A stretch of DNA of 42,722 bases, from positions 1-42,722 of the forward strand of contig CANFCB010000006.1 of the NCBI GenBank assembly GCA_947445025.1. Reading direction: 5' to 3'. The translations under genes and the position numbers were made by a program. A model generated the notes under the pieces. That model did not search any database. It saw nothing but the letters and a program-made list of their open reading frames with translations, and was not told the origin of the DNA. Positions 33,964 through 42,218 of this stretch are shown here, in pieces (within the stretch, counting starts at the first letter, position 1; the number at the start of each line of letters is the position of its first letter). The DNA comes from Myxococcales bacterium. Its GTDB lineage: Bacteria > Myxococcota > UBA727 > JABDBI01.

Positions 33964-34299
33964 TTAGCCTACTACGCGTACTCGTTTGTTCGGAGCGGTT
34001 GTGGCTGGAAATGTAACCCGAATCTGAGTCAGGCCTCCTAAGTGCTGCAGGTAATTTAAAAGCTTTTCGATGCTCATCTTAGAAATTTTTCCATTTAGGA
34101 GCTCGCTCACGCGAGGCTGTGGCTGGTCTAGTACTTTTTCAAGATCCCGCTGCTTGTAGCCCCTCTTTTCGACAACGTCCAAGATTGAATTAAGGAGGGC
34201 GGCCTTTATCTCCAATGCTTCACTCTCGGCTTCATCGAAACCCAGATCTTTGAAAACACTCCCTGTTGTGACGTGACTTGCAGTATTTTTCTTTTTCAT
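33964..34299 (-). CDS. higA: HigA-type helix-turn-helix antitoxin
   Basis: A 111-residue Xre/HTH_37-type antitoxin. It neutralises the toxin encoded just upstream and probably represses the operon. The helix-turn-helix core is GYKQRDLEKVLDQPQPRVSELLNGKISKMSIEKLLNYLQHLG (outlined; about residues 47-89), with the RVSELLNGK recognition helix. An N-terminal helical segment (FDEAESEALEIKAALLNSI) is of the kind that contacts the toxin. It is the second gene of the operon, overlapping the toxin stop by 4 nt (ATGA). The toxin-first order is the HigBA pattern. The symbol is by family, not by orthology. Confidence 0.85.
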   Translation of the reverse strand: MKKKNTASHVTTGSVFKDLGFDEAESEALEIKAALLNSILDVVEKRGYKQRDLEKVLDQPQPRVSELLNGKISKMSIEKLLNYLQHLGGLTQIRVTFPATTAPNKRVRVVG

Positions 34300-34655
34300 T
34301 TTTTTGCCTCCCGAATTCTCACTAAGACCCTTTTCAATCTAATTTCAGCGGTTTCTAGGTCGTTCCTACTTGTCTTTGCGCTCTGCTTTTCGAACGAATG
34401 GAGCACATAGACAGTGTCCTCTATTTTCGCGAGATAGATGACGCGATACCAAGCTCTTTCATCCGCTTCTTTAAGTTCAAAAACCCCAGATCCTATGCTC
34501 GTCATTGGTTTTGAGTTTGCTGGCAGCCTCCCCTGTTGAAGAAGATCAAGAGCAAAACCCAAATCTTTTCGTACGTCGTCTGGAAACTCTCGCAGAATAT
34601 CCAGGGAATCACCCTCCCAAGCGATCTTTGCCCTTTTCTTGCTTGCTCGCTGCAT
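34296..34655 (-). CDS. higB: RelE/HigB-type toxin (phage Gp49-like family)
   Basis: A 119-residue toxin of the RelE/ParE superfamily, Gp49-like branch. Members usually cleave mRNA on the ribosome. The N-terminal lead is WEGDSLDILREFPDDVRKDLGFALDLLQQG. The core strand region is GSGVFELKEADERAWYRVIYLA, then DTVYVLHSFEKQSAKTSRNDLETAEIRLKRVL, with the family-typical F-x-K and A-x-x-R positions. It starts at an ATG with GGGGG 6 nt upstream. It lies antisense to the dcw genes. Base use seems a little different from the neighbours, with longer runs of AT-poor codons in the core, but I have not measured this. It appears intact. Confidence 0.85.
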   Translation of the reverse strand: MQRASKKRAKIAWEGDSLDILREFPDDVRKDLGFALDLLQQGRLPANSKPMTSIGSGVFELKEADERAWYRVIYLAKIEDTVYVLHSFEKQSAKTSRNDLETAEIRLKRVLVRIREAKK

Positions 34656-34671
34656 TTCGAACCCCCAAGAT

Positions 34672-34711
34672 TATACCCTTTAGTGTATACGAAATTCAGT
34701 ATAGATGTCAA
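34672..34711 (-). promoter_or_regulatory. Promoter and palindromic operator of the toxin-antitoxin operon
   Basis: On the minus strand, TTGACA (34711-34706) and TATACA (34689-34684) are separated by 16 bp. An inverted repeat TATAC-N8-GTATA (34672-34689) overlaps the -10 box, the expected place for autorepression by a HigA-type antitoxin. Confidence 0.6.
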
Positions 34712-34749
34712 AGAGAATTTAATGAACCCTAGGCCGTAAAAGTGTGAGC

Positions 34750-34902
34750 GCGGAAATCACGGCCATGGCCTACCCGCAATTCTAAATTCCCTTTCCCCAC
34801 GCCATTTACGACCACCAAACGGAAAACGCCAAAGAACTAGTCGAAACCGATGCCGCTGAGCAAATCGCCAAATCGGCACTTAATAATTTTTTATTGCAAT
34901 AA
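34750..34902 (+). pseudogene. Decayed second copy of the murG 3' end
   Basis: From CGGAAATCACGGCCATGG to the terminal TAA this segment matches murG 33559-33839 closely, for example the 31-bp run around CGGAAAACGCCAAAGAAC. One base is lost near 34767 and one gained near 34785. A 129-bp piece (murG 33653-33781) is missing exactly between two copies of AACCG(G/A)TGCCGCT. It has no start codon or known function. Confidence 0.92.
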
Positions 34903-34923
34903 TCCGCTCATTTAAATGCCTCG

Positions 34924-35409
34924 TTAATGCGCTGGAACAGGACGGTTCCCCCCAGAAATAATTTGGCAAGGGAGATTAGCTTCAATTTCACGTTCCTGAT
35001 CTCTAATTTTTGTTCCTGGCGGCGTCACAATTAACGTCGCAGTGTAGGCTGAATCAAGAAGATCAATTACCATCCGTGCAAAATAGCTAGCTCCACCTGG
35101 GCCTTTACCTCTAGCAGTGACACGAAGGTATCTTCGTTCACTGGGACCGCCGTGGCCTTGCGGCATAGTTTCAAATTGAGTAACAGGAAATTTGCCTTCG
35201 AATGCATATGGAGGCTTAACACTCCAATTATCGCTGAGAAAAATCACTAAATTTTTTCGCCCATCAGCATTTTCCGTGCGTACATACAGGAGTTGATCCT
35301 CCCACAAACCAGAGCATACAATATCATCCTGAGGCGAGATATTAATTGGATTTGCCGCCATCAAGTAGCCTGGGATTAAAAAAACAAGACTCAAAAATAA
35401 TATTCGCAT
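34924..35409 (-). CDS. Small secreted protein of unknown function
   Basis: I do not recognise this 161-residue protein. Residues 1-19 form a Sec signal peptide (MRILFLSLVFLIPGYLMAA|NP). The mature part (~142 residues) is beta-rich, with two cysteines (in DIVCSGLW near the start and LPCQIISG near the end) that could form one disulfide. The start at 35409 has GGAGG 5 nt upstream; the frame extends one codon further to a TTG that is less likely. It lies inside the murG-murC interruption, antisense to the division genes, with no co-directional partner. Whether it arrived with the toxin-antitoxin genes is unknown. Confidence 0.7.
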   Translation of the reverse strand: MRILFLSLVFLIPGYLMAANPINISPQDDIVCSGLWEDQLLYVRTENADGRKNLVIFLSDNWSVKPPYAFEGKFPVTQFETMPQGHGGPSERRYLRVTARGKGPGGASYFARMVIDLLDSAYTATLIVTPPGTKIRDQEREIEANLPCQIISGGNRPVPAH

Positions 35410-35490
35410 CAAAACCTCCAGCGAAGCAAAATACTTCTAACTAACTATTAGACCTAATCAGGATTTGGCCTAAAAGCGTTCACGAACCTC

Positions 35491-35515
35491 CCCCCTTTCG
35501 TTTTTTGCCAGAACA
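35491..35515 (+). repeat. 25-bp direct repeat, right copy, flanking the murG-murC insert
   Basis: It matches 33878-33902 in 23 of 25 positions and lies 41 bp before murC. A short direct repeat AAGGCTTAT (near 35523 and 35544) follows it. Confidence 0.75.
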
Positions 35516-35556
35516 TGTACAAAAGGCTTATTCAATTTTATCAATAAGGCTTATAT

Positions 35557-36975
35557 ATGACCATTAATTCGATTTTTTATGGGCGCGCTCGCGTTATCCA
35601 CTTTGTGGGCATTGGTGGGATTGGCATGAGTGGTATTGCCGAAATCATGCTCAGCTCAGGTCTAGAGGTTCATGGTTCTGATTTAAACGAAAATGATAAT
35701 ATTAGAAATTTACGCACCCGCGGCGCTATTATTCAAATAGGACACCATAGTCACCATGTTCAAGATGCGGATGTCTTGGTTATTTCTTCGGCGATAAAGC
35801 CTAATAATCCCGAAGTATTAGAAGCTCACCTGCGTAATATTCCGGTTATTTCCAGAGCACAAATGCTCGCAGAACTCATGCGTTTACAATATGGCATCGC
35901 CATTTCAGGATCCCACGGAAAAACTACCACCACCAGCTTAGTGGCTACCATGCTGCAACATGCCCAGCTGGATCCGACCGTGATTATTGGCGGCAAAGTA
36001 AACCAATTAGGCAGCAATGCCATGCTCGGCCAAGGCCCTTTTTTAGTTGCTGAAGCTGATGAATCCGATGGTTCTTTTTTACTTTTATCCCCCAGCATCG
36101 CCGTCATAACCAATATAGATCCAGAACATTTGGATTACTGGAAGGGCGGAATTAATCAACTAAAAAAAGAATTTTCGAACTTCGCCAACAAGCTGCCCTT
36201 CTTTGGTTTATGTGTGGCCGGCACCGACTCCGAGCATGTTCGCGCCATCTTGCCTGGTATCAATCGTCGTTTTGTGACTTACGCCATTGAAAATCCCGCT
36301 GATTATACTGCTGTCGATATTAAACACGTAGGATTAAACACCCACTTCTCTGTCTTTAAACATGGCAACTTATTAGGGAATATTTGTCTGCACTTAGTAG
36401 GACGTCACAACGTGCAAAATGCCCTCGCGGCCATCGCCGTTGGAGACGAACTAGGAATTCCCTTTTCCGCCATGGCACAAACGCTTGCGGATTTCCAAGG
36501 CGTGCAACGACGTTTTACCCTGGTAGGTCAGGTAAAAGATATTACCGTGATTGACGATTATGGGCATCATCCCGTTGAAATCGACGCAGTCTTGTGCGCT
36601 GCCAAGGTTACCTTTCCCGGTCGTCGCATTGCCGTGCTTTTCCAGCCTCATCGTTACACGCGAACTTTCCATCTTTTTCATGAATTTAAAAATGCTTTTG
36701 GTGCCGCCGATATCGCTATCTTAAGCGACATTTATAGTGCCGGTGAAAGCAAGATCGAGGGAATTTCCTCAGAGAAATTGGCCGCTGCCTGCCAACAAGA
36801 AGGCTTCTCTCAAGTGCAGTATGGTGGCTCACTCGAAAATGCTACAAAAACCATTGCTCAGTTGTCAAAAGCTGGCGATGTGATTATCACTCTAGGGGCT
36901 GGCAGCATTACCCATAGCGCCCCCCAGCTGGTCGAGATGATTTCAGCCTCGCACCGGGATATAACAACCGCATGA
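35557..36975 (+). CDS. murC: UDP-MurNAc--L-alanine ligase MurC
   Basis: Adds L-alanine to UDP-MurNAc, the first Mur ligase step. It has 472 residues. The N-terminal motif is VIHFVGIGGIGMSGIAEIM, the P-loop GSHGKTTTTSL, then VAEADESDGSFL, TNIDPEHLDYW, GRHNVQNALAAIA, IDDYGHHPVEI and FQPHRYTRT, all typical. It restarts the dcw cluster after the 1.7-kb interruption, so it may depend on a local promoter. AAGG about 8 nt before the ATG is a modest ribosome-binding site. It overlaps murB by 4 nt. Confidence 0.96.
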   Translation: MTINSIFYGRARVIHFVGIGGIGMSGIAEIMLSSGLEVHGSDLNENDNIRNLRTRGAIIQIGHHSHHVQDADVLVISSAIKPNNPEVLEAHLRNIPVISRAQMLAELMRLQYGIAISGSHGKTTTTSLVATMLQHAQLDPTVIIGGKVNQLGSNAMLGQGPFLVAEADESDGSFLLLSPSIAVITNIDPEHLDYWKGGINQLKKEFSNFANKLPFFGLCVAGTDSEHVRAILPGINRRFVTYAIENPADYTAVDIKHVGLNTHFSVFKHGNLLGNICLHLVGRHNVQNALAAIAVGDELGIPFSAMAQTLADFQGVQRRFTLVGQVKDITVIDDYGHHPVEIDAVLCAAKVTFPGRRIAVLFQPHRYTRTFHLFHEFKNAFGAADIAILSDIYSAGESKIEGISSEKLAAACQQEGFSQVQYGGSLENATKTIAQLSKAGDVIITLGAGSITHSAPQLVEMISASHRDITTA

Positions 36976-37910
36976 CTTCACCCTGCTCGCTATTTTTAAA
37001 ACAATTGGAAGGTCTGACTTATCACGAAAGCCTACCATTGGCGCCATATACGACTTTCAAAATTGGTGGACCCGCCGATGTCGTCGTTTTTGCACACAAT
37101 GAAGCTGACGTTTTACAAGTTTTAAAAGCAGCCTACCAAACTCAAACACCACTTTTTGTTTTGGGAGGCGGCAGCAATCTGTTGATTAGCGATGCCGGCC
37201 TCAGAGGCTGCGTGCTTATGCTAGGTGGCTTGCTTGCCGAAATAAAAGTCGACGACAGTGGTCAAGAAATTCTGGTCGGTGCCGGCGCCTCATTTCCTAA
37301 ACTGACCAACACTGCATTGAAACTTGGCTGGAAAAACGCCCTTGGTTTTTGCGGAACACCAGGTCATGTTGGCGGTGCCATAAAAATGAATGCTGGAACT
37401 AGGCTTGGAGAAATAGGTGAAGTGGTACAAGAAGTTTATGCGGCAACCCTTGATGGCTTGAAGGTTTTTCAAAAGCATGAACTGCAATTTTCTTATCGTC
37501 AAACAGTATTTCCAGCACACACAGTGATCACCAAAACACGTCTTCGCTGCCATGATGCCTCCCATCTTCATGCCGCAGAATTTCTAAAAAATGCCGAGGA
37601 GCTGGCTAAAAAAAGAAAAGCGACGCAACCAAAATTGCGTTCAGCCGGATCGATGTTTAAAAATCCTCTTCCACAATTTGCCGGGCGTCTGATTGAGGCC
37701 ACGGGATTAAAAGGCACCAAGGTCGGCGATGCCGAAGTTTCCACCACGCATGCCAACTTTATCGTCAATCTAAAACATGCAACAGCGCAGGACGTTTTTG
37801 CTTTGTCACAAATCGTGAGACAGGAAGTTTATAAAAAATTCAACATTTTACTTGAATATGAGGTAAAATTAGTAGGTTCATTCATAAATGATAAAAATGA
37901 AAAATTATGA
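36972..37910 (+). CDS. murB: UDP-N-acetylenolpyruvoylglucosamine reductase MurB
   Basis: An FAD enzyme that reduces UDP-GlcNAc-enolpyruvate to UDP-MurNAc with NADPH. It has 312 residues. Motifs are YTTFKIGGPADVVV, VLGGGSNLLISD, GVGGA-like GTPGHVGGAIKMNAG, SYRQTVF and RSAGSMFKNP, and a late glutamate in LEYEVKLVG. The short length and GSMFKNP fit the type II enzymes. murB between murC and ftsQ is usual in alpha- and deltaproteobacteria. ddl, often next, is missing. It overlaps ftsQ by 4 nt. Confidence 0.95.
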   Translation: MTSPCSLFLKQLEGLTYHESLPLAPYTTFKIGGPADVVVFAHNEADVLQVLKAAYQTQTPLFVLGGGSNLLISDAGLRGCVLMLGGLLAEIKVDDSGQEILVGAGASFPKLTNTALKLGWKNALGFCGTPGHVGGAIKMNAGTRLGEIGEVVQEVYAATLDGLKVFQKHELQFSYRQTVFPAHTVITKTRLRCHDASHLHAAEFLKNAEELAKKRKATQPKLRSAGSMFKNPLPQFAGRLIEATGLKGTKVGDAEVSTTHANFIVNLKHATAQDVFALSQIVRQEVYKKFNILLEYEVKLVGSFINDKNEKL

Positions 37911-38656
37911 CGAAACCTCTACGGCTTATCTCACTTTGTTTTATTTTAATGGCGAGCGGTGTATCACTACCACTTTTACATCGACTTTTATCCGACAGCT
38001 CTTTTTTCACAATTGAAACAATTGAACTTAGTTCACAAAGCACCCATGTCAGCACAAAAGAGATGCAAGCCTATTTGGCCCCCTATATTGGCAAGTCACT
38101 CTTCGCTATAGATATCGATGAGGTAACAGAAAAAGCTCAACAACATCCCTGGATTAAAACAATCGCAATTAGACGTTTTCCCCCACACGAATTGCATGTT
38201 GATTTTCGCGAACACACACCTGTGGCACTTATTTCGCTCCAGCAACTTTACTTAATTGACAACGAAGGTGTTTTATTTAAACTGTCAGAAAAAAATGACA
38301 CTTTAGGATTACCAATTATTACCGGGATTGCGCGACAAGGTTTTCTAGAAAATAAACCCATAGAAAAATATCAAATTAAAAATGCCATTGCTGCGCTCAA
38401 TGAACACATTGCAGCCAATTCTCCTGGTGGAAAAATATCTGAATTACATATTAGTAATGCTTTTAGAGTCACTGTTCATTTTCAAAGTGGCCTGGAAGTT
38501 ATATTAGGAAAAGATGACTATCAAAGAAAATGGTTAAAGCTATTACAAACTTTATCGATACTTCAAGAAAAAAAAGAAGATTTAGAGTATGCCTATCTTG
38601 ACGATTACCCCAATAGCGATCAAGTTGCCATTAGATTTAAAAAAACATCGTCATAA
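37907..38656 (+). CDS. ftsQ: Cell division protein FtsQ
   Basis: A bitopic division protein, hub of the FtsQLB complex. It has 249 residues: a short cytoplasmic tail, a membrane span at about 6-24 and a POTRA domain starting FFTIETIELSSQ, with SLFAIDIDEVTEKAQQHPWIKTIAIRRFPPHELHVDFREHTPVAL (outlined) typical of FtsQ. The FtsQ beta domain follows, to about 245. It is less conserved than its neighbours, as normal for this protein, and position supports the call. It overlaps murB by 4 nt; ftsA starts about 25 bp on. Confidence 0.92.
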   Translation: MTKPLRLISLCFILMASGVSLPLLHRLLSDSSFFTIETIELSSQSTHVSTKEMQAYLAPYIGKSLFAIDIDEVTEKAQQHPWIKTIAIRRFPPHELHVDFREHTPVALISLQQLYLIDNEGVLFKLSEKNDTLGLPIITGIARQGFLENKPIEKYQIKNAIAALNEHIAANSPGGKISELHISNAFRVTVHFQSGLEVILGKDDYQRKWLKLLQTLSILQEKKEDLEYAYLDDYPNSDQVAIRFKKTSS

Positions 38657-38680
38657 GTTTTATTTTGAGGTTTGCAGATT

Positions 38681-39913
38681 GTGTCCAAGTCTAAAAAAGA
38701 TAATATAATTGTTGGCCTAGATATAGGGACAACTAAGATCTGTGCCGTCGTCGGTGAAGTCAAAAATGGCGACGTGGATATTATCGGAATTGGCACAAGC
38801 ACTTCTAAGGGCCTAAGAAAAGGTGTTGTGGTTAATATTGAAGCCACCGTTAATTCCATTAAACGCGCCATTGAAGAAGCTGAGCTTATGTCGGGGTGCG
38901 CCATTCACTCTGTTTACGCGGGAATTGCCGGTAGTCACATTCAAGGTTTCAATAGTCATGGCATAGTGGCCGTGAAAAATGGAGAAGTGAGCGAAGCTGA
39001 TATTGAACGCGTGATTGATGCGGCCAAAGCAGTCGCTATTCCCTCAGACCGTGAAGTAATTCACGTTTTACCCCAAGAATTTATTATTGATGATCAAGAC
39101 GGAATTCGTGAACCCATTGGCATGTCCGGTGTGCGCTTAGAAACCAAAATTCATATTGTCACCGGCGCTATTACTTCGGCACAAAATATCGTAAAATGTG
39201 CGCAAAGATGTTCCTTAAGTGTTAATGATATCGTATTGGAACAACTGGCTTCTGCTTTTGCCGTTTTAAGTGAAGATGAAAGAGAGCTTGGTGTTGCATT
39301 AGTAGATATAGGTGGCGGCACCACAGATATTGCTATTTTTTGTAATGGGTCTATTCAGTACACTTCTGTTATCGCAATTGGTGGGCAACATTTGACCAAC
39401 GATATCGCAGTTGGACTTAGAACACCGCAGGAGAATGCTGAGGAGATCAAGAAACATTTTGGGTGCGCTAGCAGTAAAATGATTGGCAAAGACGAAGTGA
39501 TTGAGGTGCCCAGTATTGGAGATAGACCACAGAGAATTTTGCGTCGGCAGATACTTGGTGATATTCTAGAACCAAGAGTGGAAGAAATTTTTGAATTAGT
39601 CGCGCAAGAAATTGATCGCGCGCACTTAAGAGAACTGCTAGCGTCGGGTGTGGTTTTGACAGGAGGATCTTCTTTGCTGCCCGGTATGATTGAAATGGCT
39701 GAGCATGTCATTGGTTTGCCAGTGAGACGAGGTGTCCCTCAGGGAATTAAAGGCATGGCGGATATTGTAAATAGTCCTATTTATGCCACAGGTGTCGGAT
39801 TAGTGCTTTATGGCGCACAAAATTATGATCAAAAGTATTTCAGAAGCAAAGAAGAAAATATTTATACTAAAGTTCGAAAGCGCATGGGATCTTGGCTTTC
39901 TGATATGATTTAA
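38681..39913 (+). CDS. ftsA: Cell division protein FtsA
   Basis: An actin-like ATPase that anchors FtsZ to the membrane. The ATP-binding phosphate-1 motif GLDIGTTKICAVVGEV comes near the start. The 1C domain (RKGVVVNIEATVNSIKRAI, outlined), phosphate-2 VDIGGGTTDIAIF and adenosine motif VLTGGSSLLPGM follow. The C-terminus VRKRMGSWLSDMI is an amphipathic membrane-targeting helix. I choose the GTG at 38681 (VSKSKKDN), 11 nt after GAGG, over a TTG at 38672, which lies only 2 nt from it. That gives 410 residues. Confidence 0.95.
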   Translation: MSKSKKDNIIVGLDIGTTKICAVVGEVKNGDVDIIGIGTSTSKGLRKGVVVNIEATVNSIKRAIEEAELMSGCAIHSVYAGIAGSHIQGFNSHGIVAVKNGEVSEADIERVIDAAKAVAIPSDREVIHVLPQEFIIDDQDGIREPIGMSGVRLETKIHIVTGAITSAQNIVKCAQRCSLSVNDIVLEQLASAFAVLSEDERELGVALVDIGGGTTDIAIFCNGSIQYTSVIAIGGQHLTNDIAVGLRTPQENAEEIKKHFGCASSKMIGKDEVIEVPSIGDRPQRILRRQILGDILEPRVEEIFELVAQEIDRAHLRELLASGVVLTGGSSLLPGMIEMAEHVIGLPVRRGVPQGIKGMADIVNSPIYATGVGLVLYGAQNYDQKYFRSKEENIYTKVRKRMGSWLSDMI

Positions 39914-39931
39914 ATTTAGCAATGTATAACC

Positions 39932-39953
39932 AGAGCTCAAAATACTGGGCTCT
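39932..39953 (+). promoter_or_regulatory. Hairpin between ftsA and ftsZ
   Basis: AGAGCTC (39932-39938) and GGGCTCT (39947-39953) form a 7-bp stem with one G-T pair and an 8-nt loop, followed by ATTTT. It lies 20 nt before the ftsZ start and could tune ftsZ expression or mRNA processing. No T run long enough for a firm terminator call. Confidence 0.35.
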
Positions 39954-39973
39954 ATTTTCCGGGGGAGAGTAAA

Positions 39974-41260
39974 ATGATTGAGTTTGATGAAATGCAAAAA
40001 CGTGGACCTCGTATTAAAGTAATTGGTGTTGGTGGCGGTGGCGGTAATGCTGTCAATAATATGATCAAACACGGCATTGCCGGCGTTGAATTTATTGTTG
40101 CCAATACTGATTGCCAGGCATTAGATATCAACGCTGCTGATATTAAATTGCAACTTGGCCAAGGCTGTACCAAGGGACTTGGAGCTGGTGCCAAGCCTGA
40201 AGTAGGCGCTAGTGCGGCCAAAGAAAGTATTGACCGCATCGAAGAGCTTTTACTGGGAGCTGACATGGTTTTCATCGCCGCCGGTATGGGTGGTGGAACT
40301 GGAACTGGAGCTGCTCCTATTATTGCTGATGTTGCACAACGCTTAGGCGCTTTGACCGTTGGCGTCGTAACCAAGCCGTTCTTATTCGAAGGCAATCGCC
40401 GTCGTAAAGTTGCAGAAAAAGGCGTGGAAGCTTTGAAGCAAGCTGTTGATACTTTGATTGTGGTTCCTAACAATCGTCTTTTGCAGTTAGCCGATGAAAG
40501 CACTTCCATGTTAGATGCTTTTAAAATGGCTGATCAAGTATTGCTTAATGCCGTCAAAGGCATCAGCGATATTATTACCCAACAAGGCATAGTCAACGTC
40601 GATTTTGCCGATGCTATTTCTGTCATGAGCGATCAAGGAATGGCATTGATGGGTATTGGGGTTGGTAAAGGTGAAAGGCGTGCTATTGAGGCTGCTGAAA
40701 AAGCCATTTCCAGTCCACTGCTGGAAGACATTTCGGTAGACGGCGCCATGGGTATTTTGGTCAATGTCACCGGTGGTTCTTCGCTAACTCTGCACGAAGT
40801 CAATGCCGCCATTGAACTGATTACTGCAGCAGCTCATGAAGATGCCAACATCATCTTTGGTTATGTGGTAGACGAAACCATGGAAGATGAAGTTTCGATC
40901 ACTGTGATTGCCACGGGATTTGAACCAGCACAAAGACAAGCTTATCGTGCTGGAGAAGCAGGCCCTGCTAGTGTCGTTCCACAAGTACAGACCGCCCTTC
41001 AAAGCACGTCTCGTGATATTCCAACTTACATACGTAACAATTGGGAACGTCTGGATCAAGATAACCAAACCGAGATTCCCCCTTTGGCAGCCAAAACAAG
41101 CCGGCCGCAAACTTCGGAACTCCGCATTCCAGTGTTGGCACCGATTGATGAAGAAGCCCAAACGTTTCATGGATATCCCAATCCAACCCGTACGCCACCG
41201 GCTGCAAAAGAAGATGAGTATGATATCCCGGCATTCCTTAGACGCGGCGTAGAATCTTGA
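39974..41260 (+). CDS. ftsZ: Cell division protein FtsZ
   Basis: A tubulin-like GTPase that forms the Z ring. It has 428 residues. The N-terminal nucleotide motif is [16 protein letters not shown] (15-30), the tubulin signature GGGTGTG at 106-112, and the T7 catalytic loop region is [16 protein letters not shown] ~75-residue variable linker follows, and the conserved C-terminal peptide YDIPAFLRR (416-424) binds FtsA and others. GGGGGAG lies 6 nt before the ATG. It is the last division gene; pgpA starts within its stop codon. Confidence 0.98.
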   Translation: MIEFDEMQKRGPRIKVIGVGGGGGNAVNNMIKHGIAGVEFIVANTDCQALDINAADIKLQLGQGCTKGLGAGAKPEVGASAAKESIDRIEELLLGADMVFIAAGMGGGTGTGAAPIIADVAQRLGALTVGVVTKPFLFEGNRRRKVAEKGVEALKQAVDTLIVVPNNRLLQLADESTSMLDAFKMADQVLLNAVKGISDIITQQGIVNVDFADAISVMSDQGMALMGIGVGKGERRAIEAAEKAISSPLLEDISVDGAMGILVNVTGGSSLTLHEVNAAIELITAAAHEDANIIFGYVVDETMEDEVSITVIATGFEPAQRQAYRAGEAGPASVVPQVQTALQSTSRDIPTYIRNNWERLDQDNQTEIPPLAAKTSRPQTSELRIPVLAPIDEEAQTFHGYPNPTRTPPAAKEDEYDIPAFLRRGVES

Positions 41261-41733
41261 GCTTTGCTGTTTGGATTGCAACATTAGGCTACGCGGGTTT
41301 TTCTAAACGCGCACCGGGCACCATTGGTTCAATGGTGTCCCTCTTTTTTTGGGCCCCACTGCTTTTCTGGGGAGCCCCTTGGCAAATCCGCATCGTTGCT
41401 GCTGGTTTGCTTTTTTGTTTAGGCCTTTGGGCCACCAGCAAATCTCTTACCCAATTTAACGATAGCGATCCCCAGTCCATCGTCATCGACGAAGCAGTTG
41501 GCATGGGCATCACCTTGTGTTTTTGCCAAGCGAGTTGGTGGAATTTACTGTTGGGCTTTCTGCTCTTTCGTTTTTTTGATGTGCTTAAACCCTGGCCGGT
41601 GAGCTTTGCCGATCAAAAAATCAAGGGCCCTTTGGGTATAATGCTCGACGATGTTTTGGCAGGAATTTACGCATTGCTCGTGCTCTCAGTTTTACAGCAA
41701 TGGCTTTTGCCTTGGTTTGGATTCTCCCTATGA
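41257..41733 (+). CDS. pgpA: Phosphatidylglycerophosphatase A
   Basis: A membrane phosphatase of the PgpA family that dephosphorylates phosphatidylglycerol phosphate to phosphatidylglycerol. It has 158 residues. [12 protein letters not shown] (15-26), [13 protein letters not shown] (with the metal-binding acidic residues), [12 protein letters not shown] and [17 protein letters not shown] are the conserved parts, with three to four hydrophobic spans. It begins at a TTG that overlaps the ftsZ stop (TTGA) without a good ribosome-binding site, so translation probably depends on ftsZ. It ends in an ATGA overlap with pncC. Confidence 0.93.
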   Translation: MSFAVWIATLGYAGFSKRAPGTIGSMVSLFFWAPLLFWGAPWQIRIVAAGLLFCLGLWATSKSLTQFNDSDPQSIVIDEAVGMGITLCFCQASWWNLLLGFLLFRFFDVLKPWPVSFADQKIKGPLGIMLDDVLAGIYALLVLSVLQQWLLPWFGFSL

Positions 41734-42218
41734 AAAAACTAGACTCTGTTCTTGTGCCCATCATAGAAACTTTAAAAAAACGCCAAGAGACTTTAGCGAC
41801 CGCAGAATCTTGTACCGGTGGCATGATTGCAGAATGGATTACTCGCATCCCCGGTGTTTCACAGGTTTACCGGGGCGGTGTTATTGCATACGCCAATAGC
41901 GTCAAGATACATGCGCTGCAAGTTCCAAAGAGTGTTTTAGAAAAACATGGTGCCGTCAGTGAAGCAGTGGCGTTTTATATGGCCAAAGGTGCGCAAAAAA
42001 ACTTCGCTGCCACTTGGAGTATCAGCATTACTGGTATAGCAGGCCCTGACGGGGGTAGCTTGAATAAACCCGTGGGCACCTTCTTTTTAGGAATTGCTGG
42101 CCCGGCCGGAATTATCACCAAAGAAATTCGCTTGAAAGATTTAGGCCGCCAAAAAAACCGCGAAGCAGCGGCAATGGCGGCCTTGTTATGGTTACATAAA
42201 AGCTTATTCGGCCCCTGA
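41730..42218 (+). CDS. pncC: Nicotinamide-nucleotide amidohydrolase PncC (CinA C-terminal domain family)
   Basis: Hydrolyses nicotinamide mononucleotide to nicotinate mononucleotide in NAD salvage. It has 162 residues and is a stand-alone CinA C-terminal domain without the N-terminal MoeA-like domain. Motifs are ATAESCTGGMIAEWIT (catalytic Ser), YRGGVIAYANSVK, HGAVSEAVAFYMAKGA, ISITGIAGPDGG and KPVGTFFLGIA. I start it at the ATG at 41730 ([10 protein letters not shown]), overlapping the pgpA stop; an in-frame ATG at 41700 lies deep inside pgpA. Its last 15 bp overlap the convergent gene that runs off the window. Confidence 0.94.
   Translation: MKKLDSVLVPIIETLKKRQETLATAESCTGGMIAEWITRIPGVSQVYRGGVIAYANSVKIHALQVPKSVLEKHGAVSEAVAFYMAKGAQKNFAATWSISITGIAGPDGGSLNKPVGTFFLGIAGPAGIITKEIRLKDLGRQKNREAAAMAALLWLHKSLFGP

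Noticed and set aside
33840-35556. Insertion sequence or integron between murG and murC
   Set aside because: No transposase or integrase and no terminal inverted repeats. The flanking 25-bp repeats are in direct orientation and imperfect.
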